Positions 34,848 to 42,040 are shown, counted from the first letter of the stretch. The stretch is 45,803 bases of DNA from Candidatus Pacearchaeota archaeon (GCA_026395795.1 JAPLYB010000043.1:1-45803); one strand, 5' to 3'. Made by a program: numbers and translations. The notes: generated by a model from the sequence alone, not told the origin.

Positions 34848-34956
34848 TTTAAAAATTTCCTATTTTTGACAAAGAAAATCCATAAGGGTTTTCTGTGTCC
34901 AGAAATGTTTCTACATTTCTGAGCATGCTAGGAAATACAATTTCGTTTTCTAGCAT
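34848..34956 (-). repeat. Four-unit hairpin element (copy E)
   Basis: Plus-strand stems start at 34851 (AAAAAT/ATTTTT), 34874 (GAAAATCC/GGGTTTTC), 34901 (AGAAATG/CATTTCT) and 34928 (CTAGGAAA/TTTTCTAG), 23-27 bp apart. Linkers GTGTCC and GAGCATGC match copy B (GTGCC, GAGCATGC). It fills the whole space between a TATA-positioned ATG (34956) and the real start of the membrane-protein gene (34846). Confidence 0.7.
34849..34956 (-). CDS. Possible leader peptide (35 aa) encoded by hairpin element E
   Basis: ATG 34956 is about 24 nt from a TATA box (TTTTTAAA on the minus strand, 34977-34984). The frame begins MLENEIVFPSMLRNVETF, has a Phe at positions 8, 18, 27 and 35, and stops 2 nt before the next ATG. 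Similar starts are read in copies A (MFEKRKVF) and B (MLENASRF). Leader translation is inferred from promoter geometry only. Confidence 0.35.
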   Translation of the reverse strand: MLENEIVFPSMLRNVETFLDTENPYGFSLSKIGNF

Positions 34957-35016
34957 ATTTATCAAGGTAAAAAGACTTTAAAAATGTTTTTTATGCTAAA
35001 CAATTAAAAATTCTTA

Positions 35017-35682
35017 TCAGAACATATTTTTTGCTTCTTCAATTTCTTTAGATGAAATTGCACAGCCCTTAAACCTAGAAGCATATAATAGAGCTTCAAG
35101 AACTTCCTCTTTCTTTCCAGGAAGATCAATTATCCCCAGCTTAAACGCCATCAATGCTAGTTCACTTGATCTTATCAAATTGAAATCTTGGAAAGAAGCG
35201 TAATTATCCACTTTCGAGTCTATTCTTGCATGCAACTTGGTTTCCAGCAGTCTTTTCAGATTCCAAGGTGCCTCACATAACATCCTAGTCGTTCTTTCAT
35301 CTATAACAACGGCTTTCTTGTCAGCATCTATCTCTTTAAATAATGCCAGGCAGGATGCTTCTCCCGAATGTAAGATTTTCACAGCTCCCCTGTCTGAATG
35401 GAAGGTGGTATTCGCTGTCTCCAAGATTCTCTCCTCTTCTTTTTGTATAGCATTGTTATAATAGTGTGTAAGAACATTCTTTTCAAGAAGTTTTTTGATG
35501 AATAATGCCTCGAGCATAAATCTTTTTTCAGTTAGCGGTTTATCAATTATTTCTTGTTTAACAGAAGGAGCAATATAGAACTCTCCTTTAAATTTCTTTT
35601 TCAGGGGTTCAAGGATATAAAGAAGATCATTTAATGCAAGAGTAATTATTGCACTTGAATCAAAGATTAAAGCTTTTGTCAT
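35017..35682 (-). CDS. PIN-domain protein (putative RNase)
   Basis: 221 aa, longer than toxin-type VapC (about 130). ALIFDSSAIITLAL has the first PIN Asp, LHSGEASCLALF the conserved Glu, and KAVVIDERTTR another Asp of the metal site. The C-terminal 80 residues are helical. AGAGGA precedes the ATG, and the gene is last in a three-gene minus-strand operon starting at 36526. The extra C-terminal region and lack of an antitoxin gene argue against a simple VapBC toxin. Confidence 0.78.
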   Translation of the reverse strand: MTKALIFDSSAIITLALNDLLYILEPLKKKFKGEFYIAPSVKQEIIDKPLTEKRFMLEALFIKKLLEKNVLTHYYNNAIQKEEERILETANTTFHSDRGAVKILHSGEASCLALFKEIDADKKAVVIDERTTRMLCEAPWNLKRLLETKLHARIDSKVDNYASFQDFNLIRSSELALMAFKLGIIDLPGKKEEVLEALLYASRFKGCAISSKEIEEAKNMF

Positions 35683-35708
35683 ATATTCCTCTTTTGTTTA
35701 ATTAAACT

Positions 35709-35969
35709 TCACTTTCTGCTCTTAACTCTTCTCTTGGTCCTTGTAGTCTTTGCAGGCACAGTCTTTTTTTCAGAACACTTTGAAAAGATAAAGATATACA
35801 ATATCTCTAGAATTCCTAATGTGTTTGTTATCAAAAGCACTGTAAACCAGACAACACTTCTTTTTCTTGCTGACTTCCATAGAGCAACTCCTTTCCAAGG
35901 AACTGTCCACAACATCAACAAAAGAAATACCCACAAGGGCAAGTTTGTTATAAAGGTTGCAAATGTCAT
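35709..35969 (-). CDS. DUF5652-like two-helix membrane protein
   Basis: 86 aa. Two hydrophobic helices surround the motif WTVPWKGVALWKSARKRSVVWF; the second has NTLGILEILYIF. The pattern P-W-K-G-x-A-L-W and N-T-L-G-I-L-E-I-x-Y-I marks DUF5652, common in DPANN and CPR genomes. The C-terminus is a basic cytoplasmic tail. It overlaps the preceding gene by ATGA, so translation is coupled. Function unknown. Confidence 0.75.
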   Translation of the reverse strand: MTFATFITNLPLWVFLLLMLWTVPWKGVALWKSARKRSVVWFTVLLITNTLGILEILYIFIFSKCSEKKTVPAKTTRTKRRVKSRK

Positions 35970-36526
35970 TTTTTGAATAAGTCCTCTGTGAATTTAAATC
36001 TTTCTTTAATTGGTTTTGTTATCGTAAGGTTATCATCAGTTATAATCGGAGTTACAGCATATTCTGCTAACTCCCACTGCGTCACACCCAAAAGTCCGGC
36101 TGTTTCTGCTCTAGAGATCCCATGTTCATACATCCTAGATGCCTTGTTGATGTATGCTTTTCTGAATACTTCTCTGATATAATCCTTTAAGGGTCCAAAA
36201 ATATGTATATTTTTCCTCATCTTTATAATCTCTTTTCTGAATTTCTTCAAATTATTCTTTTCAACAGCCTCGCCTGCCTTTCGGACATGCATTCTTGTTC
36301 TTTCTAAAAATGTTTTCCAATTCTTAAAATGTGCAATCTGTTCTTTTTCAAAGATTTTTCCAAGAGCATATATAGTTACGGCCATCGCAATAGAATCAGG
36401 ATCCTGGTACATTGACGCAGCATGTATTGTCTGGTTTGAAAGCTCCTTTAAAGCAAGAATGTTCTCAGAATAAATTGCCTTGTCTACCTCTTTTAGTACA
36501 TTAATCACATGCTCTCTTTCTATCAT
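35966..36526 (-). CDS. Unknown helical protein with C-terminal HTH-like segment
   Basis: 186 aa from ATG 36526 (MIEREHVINVLKEVD). All helical; helices such as DPDSIAMAVTIYALGKIFEK and a C-terminal ISRAETAGLLGVTQWELAEY that resembles a helix-turn-helix. I do not recognise the family. The frame stays open upstream to 36643, through hairpin element A, and ATG 36628 is about 23 nt after a TATA box, so a form with 34 extra N-terminal residues is possible. First gene of an operon with the DUF5652-like and PIN genes. Confidence 0.65.
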   Translation of the reverse strand: MIEREHVINVLKEVDKAIYSENILALKELSNQTIHAASMYQDPDSIAMAVTIYALGKIFEKEQIAHFKNWKTFLERTRMHVRKAGEAVEKNNLKKFRKEIIKMRKNIHIFGPLKDYIREVFRKAYINKASRMYEHGISRAETAGLLGVTQWELAEYAVTPIITDDNLTITKPIKERFKFTEDLFKK

Positions 36527-36528
36527 TA

Positions 36529-36630
36529 TTAAAACTCCTGTTTTTATAACACTAAAAAATCCTTTGGATTTTTGGTGTGCGGGAAATCTTTTCCCTGCAT
36601 GCCGAAAAACTTTTCGTTTTTCAAACATGC
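36529..36630 (-). repeat. Four-unit hairpin element (copy A)
   Basis: Plus-strand stems start at 36531 (AAAAC/GTTTT), 36555 (AAAAATCC/GGATTTTT), 36581 (GGGAAA/TTTCCC) and 36604 (GAAAAAC/GTTTTTC), 23-26 bp apart. Linkers are GGTGTGC, TGCATGCC and AAACATGC. It occupies the space between ATG 36628, placed 23 nt from a TATA box, and the probable native ATG 36526, and is in frame with the gene. One hairpin also contains GGAG, which could serve as ribosome-binding site for ATG 36526. Confidence 0.75.
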
Positions 36631-36689
36631 AATACATAATCAAAGTATTTATTTAAACGTTTCTGAAAAAGGCATAGCGATGCGACAAG

Positions 36690-36699
36690 CTTTAAATAT
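36690..36699 (+). promoter_or_regulatory. TATA box of the AlaX gene
   Basis: CTTTAAATAT is centred about 25 nt before the ATG at 36720. Confidence 0.55.
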
Positions 36700-36719
36700 G
36701 AAAACCACTAGGAAAATTC

Positions 36720-37445
36720 ATGACAAACACACAAACACAAGTGCTGTACTTAGAAGATAGTTATCTCAAAGAATGGGATGCAGAAATAATAGAATTTATA
36801 GAAAACAACGAAAAACAGGTTATTCTTGACAAAACAGCGTTCTATCCACTTGGTGGAGGACAACCAAATGATGAAGGAAGTATCACAATAAATTCTGAAA
36901 AATATAAAGTGATTAATGTTAAGAAATCAGATGGGAAGATTGTTCATGAAATTGATCATGAAGGCATTAAAATTGGAGATAAAGTTCATTGCATTCTTGA
37001 TTGGGAAAGAAGATACAAGTTAATGAGAATGCACACTGCAGCCCACGTTCTCTCTGCAATCATAAATCAACAGACTCAAGCGCTTATAACAGGAAATCAG
37101 TTGGGTTTAGACAAAAGCAGAATTGATTTTGATTTAGAAAAGTTTGACAAGGGTCAAATGCATACATTTATCGAAATGGCAAATCAAGCCATCGCAAAGG
37201 GCGGAGAAATTACAGCACACACTATTTCAAGACAAGAAGCAGAATCAAGAGAAAATCTATGCAAGTTAGCAAAAGGCCTTCCTCCAGCAATACAAGAGAT
37301 AAGAATTCTAAAGATTAAGGACATTGACGAACAGCCAGATGGTGGAACGCATGTAAAAGACATCAAAGAGATAGGAAAACTCGTTTTTCTTGATGTTGAA
37401 AACAAGGGTGCAAAAAGAAGAAGGATTTATTTCACGCTTGAATAA
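36720..37445 (+). CDS. alaX: Alanyl-tRNA editing protein AlaX
   Basis: 241 aa, medium AlaX class (small editing domain plus N-terminal glycine-rich part). FYPLGGGQPND is the G-G-G-Q-P loop, MHTAAHVLSA the H-x-x-x-H zinc motif and QPDGGTHVKDIKEIGKL the second zinc segment, with Asp where AlaRS has Cys, a variant I have met in other AlaX proteins. It removes Ser (or Gly) wrongly attached to tRNA-Ala, in trans. Leaderless promoter upstream; the methyltransferase gene follows after 17 nt. Confidence 0.88.
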   Translation: MTNTQTQVLYLEDSYLKEWDAEIIEFIENNEKQVILDKTAFYPLGGGQPNDEGSITINSEKYKVINVKKSDGKIVHEIDHEGIKIGDKVHCILDWERRYKLMRMHTAAHVLSAIINQQTQALITGNQLGLDKSRIDFDLEKFDKGQMHTFIEMANQAIAKGGEITAHTISRQEAESRENLCKLAKGLPPAIQEIRILKIKDIDEQPDGGTHVKDIKEIGKLVFLDVENKGAKRRRIYFTLE

Positions 37446-37462
37446 TTCTGAACTTGAAGAAA

Positions 37463-38107
37463 ATGCAAACAAAAATCAAAGAAATCCCGAATCAAGAAGA
37501 AGTTTGGGATGAATTAGCAGAAAGTTGGAATGAAAGAAGGAAAGACCAAGGGTTAGGAGTTCTAAAGTTTATGCAAAATCTGAAAGGGAGTCTACTTGAT
37601 CTAGGTTGTGGATCTGGAAGACATCTCATAGAGAATGAACACATTACATTTTACTTAGTTGATTTTTCTCAAAAAATGTTGGATCTTGCTGAAAAAAGAG
37701 CAAGAGAATTAAAAATAAAATATAAAATGTTCAAGAAAGATGTTTCAGACATATCTTTTTTTGAAGATGATTTATTTGATGGAGCACTGTATATCGCAAC
37801 ATTACATTGTCTGACAACTAAAGAAAAAAGAGAAAAATCATTAAGAGAACTTTATCGTGTCTTGAAACCAAAAGCACAGGCGTTTATCGCAGTTTGGAAT
37901 AGAAATCACCCAAAATTTAAGAGATTTAAAAATAAAAAAGAAATTTTGCTAGCATGGTTGTATCAGGGCAAGAGAAATTTGAGGTATTATTATTTTTATG
38001 ATAAAGAAGAGTTAAAAGAAGATTTAGAAAAAATAGGTTTCAAAATTTTAAAGATTAAAGATGATCCAAAAGAAACTGGTTTGTCCTTTTTAGTTGAAAA
38101 ACCTTAA
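37463..38107 (+). CDS. SAM-dependent methyltransferase, possibly Trm9-like
   Basis: 214 aa from ATG 37463 (an upstream in-frame TTG at 37454 is less likely). VWDELAESWNERR opens, then the class I motif SLLDLGCGSGRHL, YLVDFSQKML (acidic end of beta 2), FDGALYIATLHCL and LYRVLKPKAQAFIAVW. The pattern, with RYYYFYDKEELKEDLEKIGF near the end, resembles Trm9/ABH8 methyltransferases that methylate carboxymethyl-uridine 34 in tRNA. An Elp3 gene, which makes that substrate, lies 1.3 kb away. Specificity is inference; the fold is clear. Confidence 0.8.
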   Translation: MQTKIKEIPNQEEVWDELAESWNERRKDQGLGVLKFMQNLKGSLLDLGCGSGRHLIENEHITFYLVDFSQKMLDLAEKRARELKIKYKMFKKDVSDISFFEDDLFDGALYIATLHCLTTKEKREKSLRELYRVLKPKAQAFIAVWNRNHPKFKRFKNKKEILLAWLYQGKRNLRYYYFYDKEELKEDLEKIGFKILKIKDDPKETGLSFLVEKP

Positions 38108-38172
38108 GTTTTTAAATTGCGAAGCCTTATTTTTATTAATGTAATATATAAGTTAAAAAATTAAAAGTTATA

Positions 38173-38838
38173 ATGAGCATGGCAAAAAAACAAACAAAAG
38201 ATATTAAGAAAAAAGACAAAGAAGAACATCTCAAAATTCTTGCGATCGGAGATCTTCATGGAGATACAAGACAAGCTGAAAAGCTAGCTGAAAAAGCCCA
38301 AAAAGAAAAAGTAGATTTGGTTGTTTTATCCGGAGATATAACACAGGCAGATCAATCAGCAGACTACCTTGTTGGACCCTTTGCAAAAAGGAAACTTAAA
38401 GTATTTATTATTCCAGGAAATCATGAGATTCTTGCTACAACAGACTTTCTTGCTAATGTCTACAAACCATATGTAAGAAGCATACATGGAGAGGGATTGA
38501 AATTAAAACACATGGGAATTTTTGGAGCAGGCGGTGCAAACATAGGGTTATTCCAAATGAGCGAGCATGAAATATATGATACTCTAAAAAAAGGTTTTGA
38601 TAAAGTAAAGGACATGAAAAAAAGAATAATGATCACACATGTGCATCCATCTGGAACATTAATGGCAAAATTAACAGATATCTTTCCTGGCTCAACAGGA
38701 GTGAGACACGCAATCGAAAAATTCCAGCCAGATATTGCAATCTGTTCCCACGTTCATGAAGCAGAGAATATTGAAGAAAAAATTGGCAAGACAAGAGTGT
38801 TTAATGTAGGCTCTAGAGGGAAGATCATCATAATCTAA
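38173..38838 (+). CDS. Calcineurin-like metallophosphoesterase
   Basis: 221 aa. All metal motifs are visible: AIGDLHGD (D-x-H), VLSGDIT (G-D), IIPGNHE (G-N-H-E), ITHVHPS and CSHVHE (G/S-H-x-H). The fold suits a small cytoplasmic phosphodiesterase of the YfcE/Icc group; the substrate is not readable. TAATATATAA (about 38143-38152) is 25 nt before ATG 38173. The following gene starts 17 nt downstream. Confidence 0.85.
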   Translation: MSMAKKQTKDIKKKDKEEHLKILAIGDLHGDTRQAEKLAEKAQKEKVDLVVLSGDITQADQSADYLVGPFAKRKLKVFIIPGNHEILATTDFLANVYKPYVRSIHGEGLKLKHMGIFGAGGANIGLFQMSEHEIYDTLKKGFDKVKDMKKRIMITHVHPSGTLMAKLTDIFPGSTGVRHAIEKFQPDIAICSHVHEAENIEEKIGKTRVFNVGSRGKIIII

Positions 38839-38855
38839 AGGGAGATTTAATTAAA

Positions 38856-39341
38856 ATGACAAAAACAGAACAAGTAAAGATGGGGAAATCTGTGATCGCT
38901 TCTGGTCCGATAATCATTCAAAATAAAAAGATGTTGGTTGTTCTAGATGACAAAGATCCTTTTCTAAAATTTCCAGGAGGTTCTTTATTCAAAGGCAAGA
39001 CGCTAAAAGAAACATGCATTCTTGAAACAAAACTGGAAATTAAGTGTGACATCGGAATAATTAAAGAACTCGAGCCAATGTTGCTTTGGAAATGCTTGAA
39101 AATCAAAGATTTTCGGCACCCCAAAAATGCGAAACATTTTTTAGGGAAGCCGCACACAGGAGAAAAAATTCCAGTTATTTTGATTCATTGGCTCGCAAAA
39201 ATAAAAAAAGGCCAGAAACCGAGCAAAGGAAAACACACAAAGAAGATAATCTGGATTGATTCTCACTATAAAGGATACAAACTTGCGCCAAATGTTCAGT
39301 ATTTCTTGAAGAAACTGAAGAAAGAAAAGAAAACTAATTAA
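38856..39341 (+). CDS. Degenerate Nudix-like protein carrying an in-frame hairpin insertion
   Basis: 161 aa. FPGGSLFKGKTLKETCILETKLEI aligns with a Nudix box but lacks the R-E-x-x-E-E core (L-E-T-K-L-E here), so catalysis is doubtful. Residues about 80-98 (KIKDFRHPKNAKHFLGK) come from a 57-bp element; without it the text would read LLWKPHTGEKIPVILIHW, a smooth Nudix-like join. A long basic tail ends the protein. GGGAG about 11 nt upstream of ATG 38856, and 17-nt spacing to the phosphoesterase gene, suggest an operon. Possibly a decaying or repurposed Nudix domain. Confidence 0.6.
   Translation: MTKTEQVKMGKSVIASGPIIIQNKKMLVVLDDKDPFLKFPGGSLFKGKTLKETCILETKLEIKCDIGIIKELEPMLLWKCLKIKDFRHPKNAKHFLGKPHTGEKIPVILIHWLAKIKKGQKPSKGKHTKKIIWIDSHYKGYKLAPNVQYFLKKLKKEKKTN
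39088..39148 (+). repeat. Two-unit hairpin element (copy D) inserted in frame in a gene
   Basis: Stems GAAAATC/GATTTTC (39098-39114) and AAAAATG/CATTTTT (39123-39141) are joined by GGCACCCC. GGAA stands on both sides (39088-39091 and 39145-39148), so the inserted length is 57 bp, exactly 19 codons. The frame gives KIKDFRHPKNAKHF, the same pattern as the other copies. Confidence 0.75.
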
Positions 39342-39409
39342 ATAAAAAAATTAAAAAACATAATAAAGAAAACACTGTATCAATCCCTTTTGAGGAATTC
39401 AAAAAGTTA

Positions 39410-40813
39410 TTATAATCCCTTTGAAACATACGGGCCATCGGGCTTATAATCTTGTTTATAAAAATAATCCCGGACACCAACACCAGAGATTATTATCATT
39501 TTTTTCATTTTAAATTCTTTCTTTGCTATTTTTTCGGCTTCTTTAAGAAGTAATTTCCCATAACCTTTATGTTGCCAATCTTTTTTTGAGTAAGTTTTGA
39601 TTAATAGTTGAGGACCATATGTATGCAATTCCCTGATGATCGCGGTTTCTTTATTAATTTCCGGTATAATGGGCTTACTAGGAATTCTCATTCTTAAAAG
39701 TGCAATTAAAATATGATTTTTTGTGTCTTCGTAACTTAAAAAAATTTCTTGCCCACTGGATGCTTTATAGTCTTTTCTGCACAGTTTAATTGAACCCAGA
39801 TCAACCTTTTTACCTTTTCTTAATGCAAAACCAACCTCTCTACATCTTATACACTTACATTCTAGTCCTCTCTTAAGCATCTCTTTTTCAATTATATTCC
39901 TTAAATCAATCTTGGTTGTTCCAGCAACAAGAAAATCTGGTGGAATTTCTCTCATAATTCTTGCAATTCTACAATATTCTGGAACCTTTATTTTTAATTT
40001 TATTAATAGTTCAATTAATTCCTTAGCAGTATACGGAGAATATTTTCCTTTATTATACAATTTTTCAAGTTCAGCCCCTCTGATCACTTGTGTTGGATAT
40101 ATTTTTATCCCGTCGGGTCTAAATTCTTTATCTGAAAACAATTTTTCAAATAGTTTAATATCTTTTTTTATACTAGAGCCAGGCAATCCTACCATTGCAT
40201 GATAAAACACTTTAAATCCAGCATCCTTCAATCTTTTTGTTGCATCAACCACATCTTTAACTTTATGCCCTCTTTTATTCTTCTTGTAAATTGCATCATC
40301 AACAGCCTGCACTCCTAGCTCAACTCTCGTACATCCAAACTTTAACATTCTCTTTATGTCTTTATCAGAGCAGACATCTGGTCTTGTTTCTATGCAAAGT
40401 GCAACACACCTATGTTTTGCAGTCTCATTAATTCTCTTTGCTTCTTCTAAATTCTTTGAAATCTTTTCATTTAAGGCATCATAACAAGATTTAACAAAAT
40501 CATACTGATATTTTTCAGGATAAGAAAGGAACGTTCCACCCATAATAATCAACTCGATTTTATCAGTCGGATGCTTCATAGCCTCAAATGCTCCAAGTCT
40601 TGCAACAACTTGTTTGTAAGGGTCATATCCAAGAGACATCGCCCTCATGATAGCTGGACTCTTAGGAGTATAACTCTGAGGAACATTAAGGGTCGGACAG
40701 AATACGCATGTTCCATGCACACAAGCCCTCGGTTTTATGACAACGGCAACAGGAGTTACGCCAGAGATAGTTTTGGTTGGCTTTCTCATAGTTATATGAT
40801 TAATTTTATCCAT
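39410..40813 (-). CDS. elp3: Elp3: tRNA uridine(34) carboxymethyl-forming radical SAM acetyltransferase
   Basis: 467 aa from ATG 40813, which lies 24 nt from the TATA box AAATATTTAAAT (40831-40842); in-frame TTG 40822 is rejected. The N-terminal TISGVTPVAVVIKPRACVHG leads into the radical-SAM cluster C-V-H-G-T-C-V-F-C; IETRPD, ELGVQAVDD and MVGLPGS follow archaeal Elp3. The C-terminal GNAT domain has QHKGYGKLLLKEAE for acetyl-CoA. It is shorter than typical Elp3 (about 520-550), lacking part of the N-terminal tRNA-binding extension. It adds the cm5 group on U34. Confidence 0.92.
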   Translation of the reverse strand: MDKINHITMRKPTKTISGVTPVAVVIKPRACVHGTCVFCPTLNVPQSYTPKSPAIMRAMSLGYDPYKQVVARLGAFEAMKHPTDKIELIIMGGTFLSYPEKYQYDFVKSCYDALNEKISKNLEEAKRINETAKHRCVALCIETRPDVCSDKDIKRMLKFGCTRVELGVQAVDDAIYKKNKRGHKVKDVVDATKRLKDAGFKVFYHAMVGLPGSSIKKDIKLFEKLFSDKEFRPDGIKIYPTQVIRGAELEKLYNKGKYSPYTAKELIELLIKLKIKVPEYCRIARIMREIPPDFLVAGTTKIDLRNIIEKEMLKRGLECKCIRCREVGFALRKGKKVDLGSIKLCRKDYKASSGQEIFLSYEDTKNHILIALLRMRIPSKPIIPEINKETAIIRELHTYGPQLLIKTYSKKDWQHKGYGKLLLKEAEKIAKKEFKMKKMIIISGVGVRDYFYKQDYKPDGPYVSKGL

Positions 40814-40830
40814 CTTATCCAAATCAATAA

Positions 40831-40842
40831 AAATATTTAAAT
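40831..40842 (-). promoter_or_regulatory. TATA box of elp3
   Basis: AAATATTTAAAT (plus-strand text) is centred 24 nt from ATG 40813 and decides that start. Confidence 0.55.
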
Positions 40843-40878
40843 TGTCTGTTTACAAAAAGAATAATTTTAGAAGTAATG

Positions 40879-41346
40879 TTAATCATGAGCTACATAAGCT
40901 AAGACAGTCAAAAAATCTCTTAATGGTTGTAATGGTCCATGGACTATTGCACGATAAATCTCAAATGCAGCTCCAACCGCGCATACGACTGCACCAGCCT
41001 TAAGATAACCTTTTATAAATTCCTCCTCTGACGCGCGTCTTCTGTAAACCTCTTGCATATTCCCTTCTAGTAGGGCTGCGCCGTCTGAACCCGGATAACC
41101 CCCTTCCCTTGTTCCTGTACTAAATTTCGTATAGCTCCCTGCTTTTTGGGTGTGTTCATCTGAATACGCTACACCAGGAAGCCAATCCAATACAAAACGT
41201 CCGACTGAACTTTTAGAAAGATTGTGAACTAGTCTCTCAGATAATGTTAATCTCGTACCATCATCTCCTGGTTTTCCTGATTGTGCTTCTAATCGCACTC
41301 GTTCTAATTCTCTTATTGCCCTTCGTTCACTGCCAGTTCTGCTCAT
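40879..41346 (-). CDS. Orphan Arg/Gly-rich protein with one hydrophobic helix
   Basis: 155 aa. Arg clearly outnumbers Lys (RRAIRELERVRLEAQ; VYRRRAS), unlike every neighbour, and Gly-rich loops occur in the middle (FSTGTREGGYPGSDGAALLEG). One hydrophobic segment lies near the end (YLKAGAVVCAVGAAFEIYRAI). No family recognised. A TATA-like ATATAAAAG about 30 nt upstream supports expression. The composition suggests recent acquisition or a lineage-specific gene. Confidence 0.5.
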   Translation of the reverse strand: MSRTGSERRAIRELERVRLEAQSGKPGDDGTRLTLSERLVHNLSKSSVGRFVLDWLPGVAYSDEHTQKAGSYTKFSTGTREGGYPGSDGAALLEGNMQEVYRRRASEEEFIKGYLKAGAVVCAVGAAFEIYRAIVHGPLQPLRDFLTVLAYVAHD

Positions 41347-41440
41347 TCCCCAGTAAGAAACTAGAGGTTTTTAATCTTTTATATTCTCAAAAACAACCTT
41401 GAATAAATTTAAAAATCTCTTCCTCTTTAACAAAGCAAAA

Positions 41441-41483
41441 GATATTTAAATGGACAATTGTTCATTATTTTGGACAGTTGTCC
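41441..41483 (+). promoter_or_regulatory. Promoter with two phased operator half-palindromes
   Basis: The TATA box GATATTTAAA (41441-41450) is followed by GGACAATTGTTC (41452-41463) and GGACAGTTGTCC (41472-41483). The two 12-mers match at 10 positions, are each nearly palindromic and lie exactly 20 bp apart, about two DNA turns. They overlap the predicted transcription start (about 41471). The adjacent wHTH protein is the obvious candidate to bind them. Confidence 0.65.
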
Positions 41484-41494
41484 AAAATATTAAA

Positions 41495-42040
41495 ATGGAA
41501 GAAAAAGAAAAAAACAGATTATTAGAATATTTTTTTGAAGAACCTGAAAGAGAGTTCCATGTCAGAGAACTAGCTAAAATATTAAAAAAATCTCCAACAA
41601 CTATTTCAAAATATCTTGGTCAATTAAAAAAAACAGGAGTTTTAGTTTCAGAAAGAAAATTAAGTCATCTCCTATTCAAGGCAAATCTAAATAGCTTCCA
41701 GTTTAAAGACTTAAAATTATTTTATAATATTAAGAATATAAAAGAATCTGGTTTATTAGGTTACCTAAATGAAGAACTAAACCATCCGCAGGCAATAATA
41801 CTATTTGGAAGTTTTGCAAAATCCGAGAACATCAAAAAAAGTGATATAGACCTCTTCATTATAACCTCGATTAAAAAAGAACTGGATCTTAAAGAATTTG
41901 AAAAGAAACTATGCCATGAAATTCAATTATTTTTGCATTCAAATAAAGAAGTTGAAGAAATGAAACAAAAAAAAGAGCCCTTATTAAACAGCATCATCAA
42001 CGGTGTTGTTTTAGAAGGCTATTGGGAGTTATTAAAATGA
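41495..42040 (+). CDS. Winged-HTH plus MNT nucleotidyltransferase (antitoxin-like)
   Basis: 181 aa from ATG 41495; ATG 41450 touches the TATA box and is rejected. Residues about 1-65 form a winged helix (FHVRELAKILKKSPTTISKYLGQLKKTGVL). Residues about 105-125 hold IILFGSFAKSENIKKSDIDLFII, the G-S-x9-D-x-D signature of minimal nucleotidyltransferases. It overlaps the HEPN gene by ATGA. In MNT-HEPN pairs the MNT protein neutralises the HEPN RNase, in some cases by adenylylating it. Self-regulation at the upstream paired sites is inferred. Confidence 0.8.
   Translation: MEEKEKNRLLEYFFEEPEREFHVRELAKILKKSPTTISKYLGQLKKTGVLVSERKLSHLLFKANLNSFQFKDLKLFYNIKNIKESGLLGYLNEELNHPQAIILFGSFAKSENIKKSDIDLFIITSIKKELDLKEFEKKLCHEIQLFLHSNKEVEEMKQKKEPLLNSIINGVVLEGYWELLK

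Noticed and set aside
36720-37445. Loss of a zinc-binding Cys in AlaX (DGGTH for CGGTH) as an unusual mutation
   Set aside because: Asp at this place is, as far as I recall, common in stand-alone AlaX proteins.
41450-41494. Upstream ATG 41450 for the MNT gene
   Set aside because: It overlaps the TATA box, and the added residues are the translated operators.
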